A DNA stretch of 30,709 nucleotides, from positions 1-30,709 of the forward strand of contig JANXXW010000181.1 in NCBI GenBank assembly GCA_025350425.1. Reading direction: 5' to 3'. The notes under the pieces are model-generated. The model searched no databases and was not told where the DNA came from. It saw only the letters and a list, made by a program, of their open reading frames with translations. Below, piece by piece: positions 23,758-30,709 of the stretch. The position numbers were made by a program, and so were the translations under genes. This DNA is from Rhodospirillales bacterium (lineage in GTDB: Bacteria; Pseudomonadota; Alphaproteobacteria; Acetobacterales; Acetobacteraceae). Every line of letters starts with the position of its first letter. Position 1 is the first letter of the stretch.

Positions 23758-24594
23758 TTACTCTCCGATGTTCAGCAGTGCGCCGCTTTTGCGGGCCGCG
23801 CTGAATTCATGGACGAACAGCAGGCAGGCGGCGGCGAGCCATACCACATTCAAACCTCCTGCCCATGCCAATTGACCCCAGGCGATCAGGCCCTCGGTAT
23901 GGTCCCCCTGGCCAATCGCGGTGCGCATTCCCTCGAACACATGCGAGGACGGCAACGCCAATGCGATCGGCTGCAGGTATACCGGCAGCACCGCCACCGG
24001 GTAGAATACCGCCGAGAACGGTGTCAGCCCGAACAGAATGGTCCATGCCAGCGCCTCGGCTCCCGCGCCATGTCGCAGGATGAGGCTGACCACGCCAAGC
24101 GAGACCGACCACCCCATGACAATCAGGTTGATCACGAACAGCACGATGACCGGTCCCGGCGCGAACACGTCAAACGCATAGAGCACCCAGGCCAGCAGCA
24201 CCGCCGGAGCCATGCCGCACAGCATCCGTATCATGGATACGCCGATCAGCGCGGCCACCAGTTCCCAGGGACGCAGTGGGCTGACGAAGACATGGCCGAG
24301 GTTGCGCGACCAGATCTCCTCCAGAAAGCTCACCGCCATGCCCATCTGGGTCCGCAACGCTACCTCCCACAGGAGTACGCCGCTGAGCAGTATGCCGAAG
24401 GTAGCGGCCCCAATCGCAACGGCGCCGCCCGTTCCTGCGCGGTTGGCGAAGAAGCTGGCCGTAAAGCCCCAGATCAGCATCTGGAAGGTCGGCCAGTACG
24501 CCAGTTCCAGTATCCGGGGCCAGGAACGACGAAAAAGCGCGAGGTGCCGATACACCATGCCCCAAATGCGGCGAAGGGCGGGGGGCGTCCTCAT
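23758..24594 (-). CDS. ABC-2 type transporter permease
   Basis: This 278-residue inner-membrane protein has about six spans: hydrophobic stretches near residues 30-50, 60-80, 110-138, 143-170, 175-200 and 230-265. The layout matches ABC-2 exporter permeases (NodJ/DrrB-like), including a conserved amphipathic loop before the third span (EEIWSRNLGHVFVSPL). The start ATG overlaps the ATPase stop by four bases (ATGA), so the two form one exporter. The substrate is unknown; related systems export polysaccharides, drugs or lipids. Confidence 0.9.
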   Translation of the reverse strand: MRTPPALRRIWGMVYRHLALFRRSWPRILELAYWPTFQMLIWGFTASFFANRAGTGGAVAIGAATFGILLSGVLLWEVALRTQMGMAVSFLEEIWSRNLGHVFVSPLRPWELVAALIGVSMIRMLCGMAPAVLLAWVLYAFDVFAPGPVIVLFVINLIVMGWSVSLGVVSLILRHGAGAEALAWTILFGLTPFSAVFYPVAVLPVYLQPIALALPSSHVFEGMRTAIGQGDHTEGLIAWGQLAWAGGLNVVWLAAACLLFVHEFSAARKSGALLNIGE

Positions 24595-25331
24595 GACACG
24601 GGTTCAGCCTGCCGACCGCGCGCGATGTCGAGGAAGACCTCCTCCAGCCCGTCGCGCTGATAGCGGTCCAGCAGTTCGGCTGGGGTGCCGCGGTCAACGA
24701 TCACCCCGCTTTTCAACATGAGCACGTTGGAACACATGCGCTCCACCTCCGCCATATTGTGCGAGGCGAGCAGGAAGGTGCAGCCGGTGGCGGCGCGGTA
24801 GCGCTCCAGCCACCCTCGAACCATGTCTCCGGTATCGGGATCAAGGCTGGCGGTGGGTTCGTCCAGCAACAGCACGTCGGGACGGTTGATGAGCGACTTG
24901 GCGAGCGCCACGCGAGTTTTCTGGCCGGCCGACAGCTCTCCGGCGGGACGGTCCAGCAGGGCATGCAGATCGAGTTCATCGGCGAGTTCGCGGATGCGGT
25001 GCTCCATACGCGGCACGTCATATAGATGGGCGTAGACACGCAGATTCTCGACGACGGAAAGGCGGCTCGGGAGGGCGATGTAGGGCGATGAGAAATTCAT
25101 GCGCGCAAGTGCCGCGAACCGGTCCCGCGCCATGTCGTGCCCGAGAATGCGGATGGAGCCGGATGACGGGATCAGCAAACCGAGCAGCATGGCGATAGTG
25201 GTTGTCTTGCCCGCGCCGTTGCCACCGAGCAGCCCAAGGGTCATGCCCGCCCGCACGGTGAAGCTGATGTCGTTCACGGCCAGGGTGGCGGAATAACGCT
25301 TGGTTAGTCGGGAGACGACGATGGCATCCAT
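24591..25331 (-). CDS. ABC transporter ATP-binding protein (ABC-2 exporter)
   Basis: The ATPase of 246 residues has Walker A GGNGAGKTT at 36-44, the ABC signature LSAGQ at 133-137, Walker B LLLDEP at 154-159 and switch His191 (ASHNMAE). The sequence is of the CcmA/DrrA exporter type, which works with a separate ABC-2 permease as encoded directly downstream. It is the first gene of the operon ATPase-permease-phosphatase and is divergent from the methyltransferase gene, with 75 bases between the starts. Confidence 0.94.
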   Translation of the reverse strand: MDAIVVSRLTKRYSATLAVNDISFTVRAGMTLGLLGGNGAGKTTTIAMLLGLLIPSSGSIRILGHDMARDRFAALARMNFSSPYIALPSRLSVVENLRVYAHLYDVPRMEHRIRELADELDLHALLDRPAGELSAGQKTRVALAKSLINRPDVLLLDEPTASLDPDTGDMVRGWLERYRAATGCTFLLASHNMAEVERMCSNVLMLKSGVIVDRGTPAELLDRYQRDGLEEVFLDIARGRQAEPVS

Positions 25332-25406
25332 GATCGGGGATTAGGCGTGGCGGACTGGAGTACCAAGGGGGCAACGCCTGCTGGGCCCGGTGCGTTAGAG
25401 GAAACA

Positions 25407-26030
25407 ATGGAAAAGCCACTCCCCGAACTACCGCCCAACGCCTTCACCAAGCAGGACACCGGAGACGACGGCGCGTTCTACGCCCCGCCGCGGCTCGTCA
25501 CGCATATCGACGCCGGCGCGACCGCCGCGCTGACCGCCTATTACGCCAGCGTAGTCCCCGCCGACGGCACGATCCTCGACATGATGTCGAGTTGGGTCAG
25601 CCATCTGCCGGACGACCTTCCGACCCGCGAGGTCATCGGCCACGGCATGAACGCCGAAGAACTGGCGGCCAACCCGAGGCTTGACCGTTGGTTTGTGCGC
25701 AATCTTAACCGCATGCCCAGCCTGCCGCTCGACGATGCAAGCTGCGACGCGGCCTTGTGCTGCGTCGGAGTGCAGTATCTTCAACAACCCGTCACCGTGT
25801 TCAGCGATGTCAGGCGCGTGCTGCGCGCCGGTGCTTTGGTCGCGGTCAGCTTCTCCAACCGTTGCTTTCCGACCAAGGCGGCGGCTGTCTGGAACAGATT
25901 GGACATCACCGGCCATGCGGCGCTGGTCCGGCTGTATCTCGAGCGCGCCGGCTTCTCGTCGGTGGAGGCGTTGGTGCTCGCAGATGGACGCCAGAGCGAT
26001 CCGCTGATCGTGGTCAGCGGCCGCGCCTGA
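25407..26030 (+). CDS. SAM-dependent methyltransferase-like protein
   Basis: The product has 207 residues and the class I methyltransferase topology. Motif I is atypical, ILDMMSSW at 56-63 instead of the Gly-rich LDxGxGxG. A motif IV-like stretch is PLDDASCDAALCCVGVQYLQ near 107-126, followed by RRVLRAGALVAVSFSNR, typical of type 11 enzymes. Proteins of this kind with a replaced glycine loop occur in several bacteria, and it is not clear that they all bind SAM. The start is set by GAGGAAAC before ATG 25407; an in-frame GTG at 25347 would add 20 unconserved residues. It converges on the MpaB gene with six bases between. Confidence 0.78.
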   Translation: MEKPLPELPPNAFTKQDTGDDGAFYAPPRLVTHIDAGATAALTAYYASVVPADGTILDMMSSWVSHLPDDLPTREVIGHGMNAEELAANPRLDRWFVRNLNRMPSLPLDDASCDAALCCVGVQYLQQPVTVFSDVRRVLRAGALVAVSFSNRCFPTKAAAVWNRLDITGHAALVRLYLERAGFSSVEALVLADGRQSDPLIVVSGRA

Positions 26031-26036
26031 TCGCGA

Positions 26037-26924
26037 TCAGGCGAACGCCCACCGCAGCGTTCGCGCGATCCCGAGGGTGCCGGCGCGCACCAGCGGCAGG
26101 GTAAGCGTCGGATTAGAGAGTCCGTGCATTCGGCGCGCCCAAGGTGGCAGGAGGTCAACGCTCGCCTGGATGGTAAGCGCCTGCAACGGCCCTACTATTT
26201 TGTTGGTCACTCGCTGCATCAGGACAAGGCGTGCAATCTCCTGGGTGCGCGCATCGACCCGCATCGATGGTTGCATCATGCGGAACAGTTCCCGCGCCTC
26301 GGAGCGGGTGCGAGGAACAGGATCGGCACCCAGCGCGGAGCCGACCCGCGCCATCTCGTCGAAATAGCGATTCTGATCAGCGGTGGACATGCCCGGCTCG
26401 CCATAGCGTATCCAGGCGTCGAGGAAGGTGGTTGCCTCGGTCACGTGGACCCATGCCAGCAGCGATGGGTCGTTCGCGGAGTAGGGCTGGCCATCTGGCA
26501 GGGTGCCGTGGACGTGGTCGTGGATGCCACGGATGCGGGCAATCACCGCCTCCGCCTCGGCTTTGCCGCCATATGTCGTGAGCGCGATGAAGCGCGCGGT
26601 GCGCCGCAGCCGGCCTTGCATGTCGTTCCGGAAGTTGGAGTGGTCCCACACCCCAGCCAGAACCGCTGGATGGAGCATCTGGAGCAGCAATCCCGAGACG
26701 CCGCCCACCATCATCGAGGTTACGTCACCATGGACGCGCCACGCCACCGACCGAGGGCCGAACAACCCATCACTGCGCCGGACAACGGGTTTCTGGCCGC
26801 GCGACCGGTCATTGAACAGCGCTAATACTTCGGTCGCGATCGCGTGCTTGAGAGGGCGTACGATTTCGCCCAACGAGAGCGGTGGAATGGTGCTCACGTG
26901 CGGCCGGATGAAGGGTTGGTTCAT
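26037..26924 (-). CDS. Oxygenase MpaB family (DUF2236) protein
   Basis: The product has 295 residues. Family features are FGPRSVAWRVHGD near 55-67, MLHPAVLAGVWDHSNF at 83-98, a HDHVHG segment at 135-140 and WVHVTEATTF at 159-168. The histidines in these helices are candidates for haem ligands, as in latex-clearing protein Lcp relatives of the family. MpaB itself takes part in mycophenolic acid synthesis as an oxygenase. Substrate here is unknown. I use ATG 26924; TTG two codons earlier is possible and neither has a strong binding site. It lies 42 bases downstream of the flavoprotein gene on the same strand. Confidence 0.86.
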   Translation of the reverse strand: MNQPFIRPHVSTIPPLSLGEIVRPLKHAIATEVLALFNDRSRGQKPVVRRSDGLFGPRSVAWRVHGDVTSMMVGGVSGLLLQMLHPAVLAGVWDHSNFRNDMQGRLRRTARFIALTTYGGKAEAEAVIARIRGIHDHVHGTLPDGQPYSANDPSLLAWVHVTEATTFLDAWIRYGEPGMSTADQNRYFDEMARVGSALGADPVPRTRSEARELFRMMQPSMRVDARTQEIARLVLMQRVTNKIVGPLQALTIQASVDLLPPWARRMHGLSNPTLTLPLVRAGTLGIARTLRWAFA

Positions 26925-26966
26925 GTGCAATCAGAGATAACCAGGGTTCTGCGTTCCGCAAGCCGG

Positions 26967-28151
26967 TCAGACCGCTTCGCCCGCCACCCACCCGCTGGAC
27001 CACGCCCACTGGAAATTGTAGCCGCCGAGCCACCCCGTCACGTCCACGGCCTCACCGATCACGAACAATCCCGGCACATCCCGCGCCTCCATCGTTCGCG
27101 AGGACAGCGCCCGCGTGTCCACGCCCCCAAGCGTCACCTCAGCTTTGGCATAGCCTTCGGTTCCGGAGGGCATCGGCCGCCATGCCTTGAGCAGGCCTGC
27201 CAGGCCAAGCAGAGCGCGGTCGGGCATGTCGCCCATGATGCGCGGCGGGAGGTGCTCGGTGGCCAGGGCCTGCGCCAAGCGCTGCGGCAGTCGCTCGGCC
27301 AGCACGGTCTTGGCCTCGGCCTTGGGCCGCGCGCGCTTGCCGGCACCCAGCCAAGCCATCGCATCCACTCCCGGCAACAGGTCGATCGAAATCGGCCGCC
27401 CTTCGCGCCAGTTGGAGGAAATCTGCAGGATGGCTGGCCCGGACAACCCACGATGCGTGAACAGCATCGCTTCCTTGAACGCCTCGCCCTCGCACGAGGC
27501 CGCGACATCCAGTGCCACCCCGCTCAACGGACGCATCAAGTCGAGGTCCTCCAAGCCGAACACCAGCGGCACCAGTCCCGGCCGAATATCCGTCAACGGG
27601 AGGCCGAACCGCAGCGCCAGATCATGCGCGAATCCGGTCGCGCCCATCTTCGGGATGGATAGCCCGCCGCACGCCAGCACCAGCGCCGGAGCCTCAAACG
27701 CGCCATGATCCGTCGCGACCTGGAAGGCGTCGGTCCGGCCGACGCCGGTGATCCGGTGGGCAAGCCGGAGATCGACGCCCACAGCGGCGGCCTCCGCGAG
27801 CAGCATTGCCACGATCGCCCGCGCCGAGCCGTCGCAAAACAACTGTCCCAGCGTTTTCTCGTGATGGGCGATGCCGTGCTTGTCCACCAGGGCGACGAAA
27901 TCGTCCTGCGTGTAGCGGGCCAGCGCCGAGCGGCTGAAATGGGGGTTGCCTGAGAGGAAACGATCGGGTGTGCAATTCCGGTTGGTGAAATTGCAGCGCC
28001 CGCCGCCGGAAATGAGGATCTTTTTACCGGCCTCGTCCGCATGGTCCAGCAGCAGCACGCGCCGTCCGCGCCCCCCGGCACTGATTGCGCACATCAGCCC
28101 GGCGGCCCCGGCACCGATGACGATGACGTCGTATGGGTGTTCCAATCTCAT
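26967..28151 (-). CDS. BaiN/HI0933-type FAD-dependent oxidoreductase
   Basis: The product has 394 residues. The dinucleotide-binding motif GAGAAG is at 13-18, followed by the family-defining KKILISGGGRCNFTN near 43-57, LVLACGGLSIPKMGATG near the middle, and a C-terminal FVIGEAVDVTGWLGGYNFQWA. This is the HI0933/YhiN family (TIGR03862-like) of NAD(P)/FAD-dependent enzymes; BaiN members reduce bile acid intermediates, but the usual bacterial substrate is unknown. The frame is open 76 codons upstream through the antisense of tRNA-Gly, but that extension is not protein-like. ATG 28151 is preceded by two 9-bp repeats, each with GGAG. Confidence 0.87.
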   Translation of the reverse strand: MRLEHPYDVIVIGAGAAGLMCAISAGGRGRRVLLLDHADEAGKKILISGGGRCNFTNRNCTPDRFLSGNPHFSRSALARYTQDDFVALVDKHGIAHHEKTLGQLFCDGSARAIVAMLLAEAAAVGVDLRLAHRITGVGRTDAFQVATDHGAFEAPALVLACGGLSIPKMGATGFAHDLALRFGLPLTDIRPGLVPLVFGLEDLDLMRPLSGVALDVAASCEGEAFKEAMLFTHRGLSGPAILQISSNWREGRPISIDLLPGVDAMAWLGAGKRARPKAEAKTVLAERLPQRLAQALATEHLPPRIMGDMPDRALLGLAGLLKAWRPMPSGTEGYAKAEVTLGGVDTRALSSRTMEARDVPGLFVIGEAVDVTGWLGGYNFQWAWSSGWVAGEAV

Positions 28152-28152
28152 A

Positions 28153-28170
28153 GCTCCGCTTGCTCCGCTT
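28153..28170 (-). repeat. Two 9-bp tandem repeats carrying ribosome binding sites
   Basis: The 9-mer GCTCCGCTT occurs twice in tandem (28153-28161 and 28162-28170). On the minus strand each copy, with the base beside it, places GGAG before the flavoprotein ATG, one very close and one about 11 bases away. Copy-number change here could alter translation of that gene. Confidence 0.5.
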
Positions 28171-28207
28171 GCCCCGTTCGACGCACACAGGCAAGGTGCG
28201 GTGCGGC

Positions 28208-28281
<74 letters not shown>

Positions 28282-28284
28282 GAC

Positions 28285-29748
28285 TCAGAGGTAGCCGGCG
28301 CCCGCTTCTTCGGCGAACCGACCCGGCTCGCCCTCCCACACGATGCGCGCGTGTTCCAACACGTAAACGCGGTCCGCATGCGGCAGGGCGAAGGTCACGT
28401 TCTGCTCGCCTAACAATACTGTGATGTCGGTGGTCTGACGCAGGCGTTCAAGCGCCTTGGAGAGTTGCTCCAGGATGACCGGCGCGAGACCCAGCGTCGG
28501 CTCGTCGAGGATCAGCAGTTTCGGCTGCATCATCAGCGCGCGCGCAATGGCCAGCATCTGCTGCTCGCCGCCCGAAAGGGTGCGAGCCGCCTGGCCCTGG
28601 CGCGACTGCAGGATGGGGAACAGCTCGAACAGCCAATCCAGCTGCTTCGTCGCGACCTCGCGGGGAAAATGCTGGCCACCGAGATCAAGGTTCTCGCGCA
28701 CGCTCATGTCGCCGAACAGCTCGCGGCTTTCCGGGCATTGCACGATTCCGCCGCGCGCGATGGCCCCCGCCGTCCGCCCCGCGAGGGGCTCGCCCCGCCA
28801 CGACACCCCCCCGGAATACCCCACCAGCCCCGAGATCGCGTTGAACAGCGTAGTCTTTCCGGCGCCGTTCAGGCCGACGACCGAGACGAACTCGCCCTCG
28901 CCGACATGCAAGGAAACACCCTCCAGCGCCTGTGCCTTGCCATACAGCACGCTCATACCCTCGACCGACAGCAGCGCCTTACGACCGCTGGCCGGGACCT
29001 CGCGGCGCGCGGCGATCTCGATGGCGCCGCCGAGATAGACCCGCCGGACCGTCTCGTTCCGCATCACCTCCTCGGCGGAACCTTCGGCCACGAACTCGCC
29101 GAGATACATGGCCAGCACCCGGTCTACGAGAGCGGCCACGCCCTTCACGTTATGATCGACCAGCAGTACCGCGTGGCCCTCGGCCCGGAAGCTCGCGATC
29201 AGCGCGGAGAAATCCGCCACCTCGCCCGCCGTCAACCCGGCGAACGGCTCATCCACCAGGACCACGCGCGGATTGCGGGCGATCGCCTTGGCCAGTTCCA
29301 ACCGGCGCAAATCGGCGAACGGCAGCGTCGCCGGCAGCCGATCCACCACGCGGTCCAGGCTGACGCGGGCCGCGATTTCCCGCGCGCGGGCGTCGATATG
29401 GCGGTCGGCGAAAAGCTTCACCAGGCTGTCGGGCAGCAGGGCCAGCTTGATGTTCTCCAGCACCGTCTGCCGGTGCAGCGGGCGGGAGTGCTGGAACACC
29501 AGCCCCACCCCTTGTCGCGCGATGCGGTGCGTGGGCCAGCCCGCGACCTCGGTGCCGGACAGACGGACCGAGCCCGCGTTGGGGCGTTCGATCCCCATGA
29601 TCAGTTTCATCACGGTGGACTTGCCGGACCCGTTCGGCCCGATCAGGCCCAGGATTTCCCCTGCCCCGATGGAAAACCCCATGTTCTTCACGGCCACCAG
29701 TCCGCCAAACCGCTTGGTCAGGCCGGACACTTCCAGCAACGCGGTCAT
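28285..29748 (-). CDS. Fused LivG-LivF ATPase of a branched-chain amino-acid-type ABC transporter
   Basis: This 487-residue protein holds two ABC domains that are normally separate proteins. The LivG-like half (1-245) has Walker A GPNGSGKST at 37-45, Walker B VVLVDEP at 162-168 and switch His199. Its signature motif reads LPFADLRR instead of LSYGxxR, so this half is atypical. The LivF-like half (255-487) has GLNGAGKTT at 292-300, a normal LSGGEQQ at 391-397, LLILDEP at 411-417 and the Gln of LGEQN usual in LivF. A single polypeptide can therefore supply both ATP sites. The ATG overlaps the permease stop by four bases. Substrates of this HAAT family include branched-chain amino acids, urea and short organic acids. 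Confidence 0.92.
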   Translation of the reverse strand: MTALLEVSGLTKRFGGLVAVKNMGFSIGAGEILGLIGPNGSGKSTVMKLIMGIERPNAGSVRLSGTEVAGWPTHRIARQGVGLVFQHSRPLHRQTVLENIKLALLPDSLVKLFADRHIDARAREIAARVSLDRVVDRLPATLPFADLRRLELAKAIARNPRVVLVDEPFAGLTAGEVADFSALIASFRAEGHAVLLVDHNVKGVAALVDRVLAMYLGEFVAEGSAEEVMRNETVRRVYLGGAIEIAARREVPASGRKALLSVEGMSVLYGKAQALEGVSLHVGEGEFVSVVGLNGAGKTTLFNAISGLVGYSGGVSWRGEPLAGRTAGAIARGGIVQCPESRELFGDMSVRENLDLGGQHFPREVATKQLDWLFELFPILQSRQGQAARTLSGGEQQMLAIARALMMQPKLLILDEPTLGLAPVILEQLSKALERLRQTTDITVLLGEQNVTFALPHADRVYVLEHARIVWEGEPGRFAEEAGAGYL

Positions 29749-30647
29749 GCGCGGCGGCGTCCGAAAGCGCCTAGAAAGCCTCCTGGCACGAACAGGATGA
29801 CCACCAATGCAAAGCCGGAGACCACGAACGTCGAGAGCTGGCCCAGCGGCCGCAGCAACTCACCGGCCACGATCAGGAACACCGCGCCAATGGCGGCCCC
29901 AAGGATGGTCCGCCGGCCGCCCAGCACGGTGGCGATGATCACCTGCACGCCAACGGCCAGATCCACCACGGTGCCGACCGAGACGGTGCCCATGTAGAAC
30001 ACCAGCATCGCCCCCGACAGGCCAGAAAACAGCGCGCTGACGCAGAAAGCCGCCAGTTTGTGCTTAGCGACGTTGAACCCGAGTGCCGCCGCCTCGATCG
30101 CGTCCTGCCCCGCCGCTTGCAGGATCAGACCGGCTGACGAGCGGGACAGGCCGAACAGCACCGCCCCGCTGATCGTCATGAAGCCCAGGGCGATCCAGTA
30201 GTTGGTGGCGGCGTCAATCGACAGCACGTCCGGCAGGTCGAGCCCGATCTCGCCACCGGTGACACCAGCGAACAGGGTGATGATATTCTGTAACATCAAC
30301 ACGGCCACCAACGTCACCAGCCCGAAATATGGCCCACGCAGCTTGAGCGCCGGGATTGCCAGCACCACGCCGGCCAGCACCGCCGCGACCGCCCCAGCGG
30401 CGACGCAGGCCGGTATCGGCCAATACGCGTAGTGGTTGAGCAGCCCGGCAGCATAGGCGCCGATGCCGGTGAGGAAGCTGGGACCGAAATTGACCTCGCC
30501 CGCAAAGCCGAACAGCAGGTCCCACGACATCGCGAACACCGCGAAATAGAACGCGAGCGTCAGCAGGCCGAGCACGTATTCGCCGGTGACAAACGGGAAC
30601 GCCGCCAGCAGCACGGCGACGAGAAGGGCGATCAGCGCGGTTCGCAT
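29745..30647 (-). CDS. LivM-type permease of the HAAT ABC transporter
   Basis: The product has 300 residues with eight to ten hydrophobic segments. It has LivM features: FAMSWDLLFGFAGEVNFGPS near 38-57, LRGPYFGLVTLVAV near 103-116 and a C-terminal GGRRTILGAAIGAV near 246-259. It forms the membrane channel with the LivH-type partner upstream. Its ATG shares one base with the livH stop (TGATG), and its stop overlaps the fused ATPase start, so the cluster is a tight operon. The periplasmic binding protein is not inside the window. Confidence 0.93.
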   Translation of the reverse strand: MRTALIALLVAVLLAAFPFVTGEYVLGLLTLAFYFAVFAMSWDLLFGFAGEVNFGPSFLTGIGAYAAGLLNHYAYWPIPACVAAGAVAAVLAGVVLAIPALKLRGPYFGLVTLVAVLMLQNIITLFAGVTGGEIGLDLPDVLSIDAATNYWIALGFMTISGAVLFGLSRSSAGLILQAAGQDAIEAAALGFNVAKHKLAAFCVSALFSGLSGAMLVFYMGTVSVGTVVDLAVGVQVIIATVLGGRRTILGAAIGAVFLIVAGELLRPLGQLSTFVVSGFALVVILFVPGGFLGAFGRRRA

Positions 30648-30709
30648 CAGCGTCGTCCCAGCAGGCCCTGGGGCCGCAAATATACCACGAGCACCAGCAA
30701 CAGCAGCAC
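30647..30709 (-). CDS. LivH-type permease, C-terminal end (cut by window edge)
   Basis: The last 20 codons of an upstream gene are visible: a hydrophobic run of Leu and Val followed by YLRPQGLLGRR and a stop. The ending LRPxGLLG(R/K) is typical of LivH permeases, the partner of LivM. The stop codon overlaps the livM ATG (TGATG). The rest of the gene lies beyond the right edge. Confidence 0.8.
   Translation of the reverse strand: MLLLLVLVVYLRPQGLLGRR

Noticed and set aside
28465..29997. 510-codon plus-strand frame opposite the LivGF gene
   Set aside because: It is a long GC-rich antisense shadow; the minus strand carries all ABC motifs.

Overview
The window is GC-rich chromosomal DNA from an alphaproteobacterium, most likely of the Rhodospirillales/Acetobacteraceae type. 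This is inferred from the rpmH-rnpA-yidD-yidC-engB(-argB) block, the rpsF-rpsR-rplI operon with charged S6 and L9 tails, and an EcfG-type (alphaproteobacterial general stress) promoter motif. No phage, integrase, insertion sequence or CRISPR array is visible. The window is mostly core and metabolic genes with a few accessory cassettes.

Layout. 1-1967 (+): the C-terminal part of a multi-span membrane protein, then a secreted YncE-like beta-propeller. 2031-3407 (-): ribosomal operon rpsF-rpsR-rplI. 3548-6918 (-): an S9 prolyl-oligopeptidase-type peptidase translationally coupled to a cytosolic gamma-glutamyltransferase, which looks like a peptide or glutathione salvage pair. 7094-9981 (+): a possible small ORF, then a radical SAM DNA-repair/modification protein overlapping a DUF4130-UdgX fusion (uracil-DNA cross-linking glycosylase). 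9985-11065: a divergent SDR oxidoreductase and DUF427 gene, followed by a REP-like palindrome. 11251-16892 (-): the rpmH-rnpA-yidD-yidC-engB operon, with argB now about 1.55 kb downstream of engB. The intervening DNA holds a DUF3597 gene with an EcfG-type promoter and a decayed M20-peptidase fragment.

17027-19816 (+): TVP38/TMEM64 membrane protein, an FAD disulfide-reductase-like enzyme and a short soluble histidine-kinase/HPt-like protein with a degenerate ATP site, probably one operon. 19824-22104 (-): two family 2 glycosyltransferases. 22238-25331 (-): a secreted SYLF-domain protein, then an ABC-2 exporter (ATPase and permease) with a histidine phosphatase. 25407-26030 (+): an atypical methyltransferase. 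26037-28151 (-): an MpaB-family oxygenase and a BaiN/HI0933-type flavoprotein. 28208-28281 (+): tRNA-Gly(UCC). 28285-30709 (-): a branched-chain amino-acid-type ABC transporter, with partial livH, livM and a fused LivG-LivF ATPase.

The most unusual module is the two-gene radical SAM/DUF4130-UdgX cassette. Next are the TVP38-flavoprotein-degenerate kinase trio and the stress-promoter DUF3597 insertion in the engB-argB interval. All family names come from motif recognition by eye; no database search was run.
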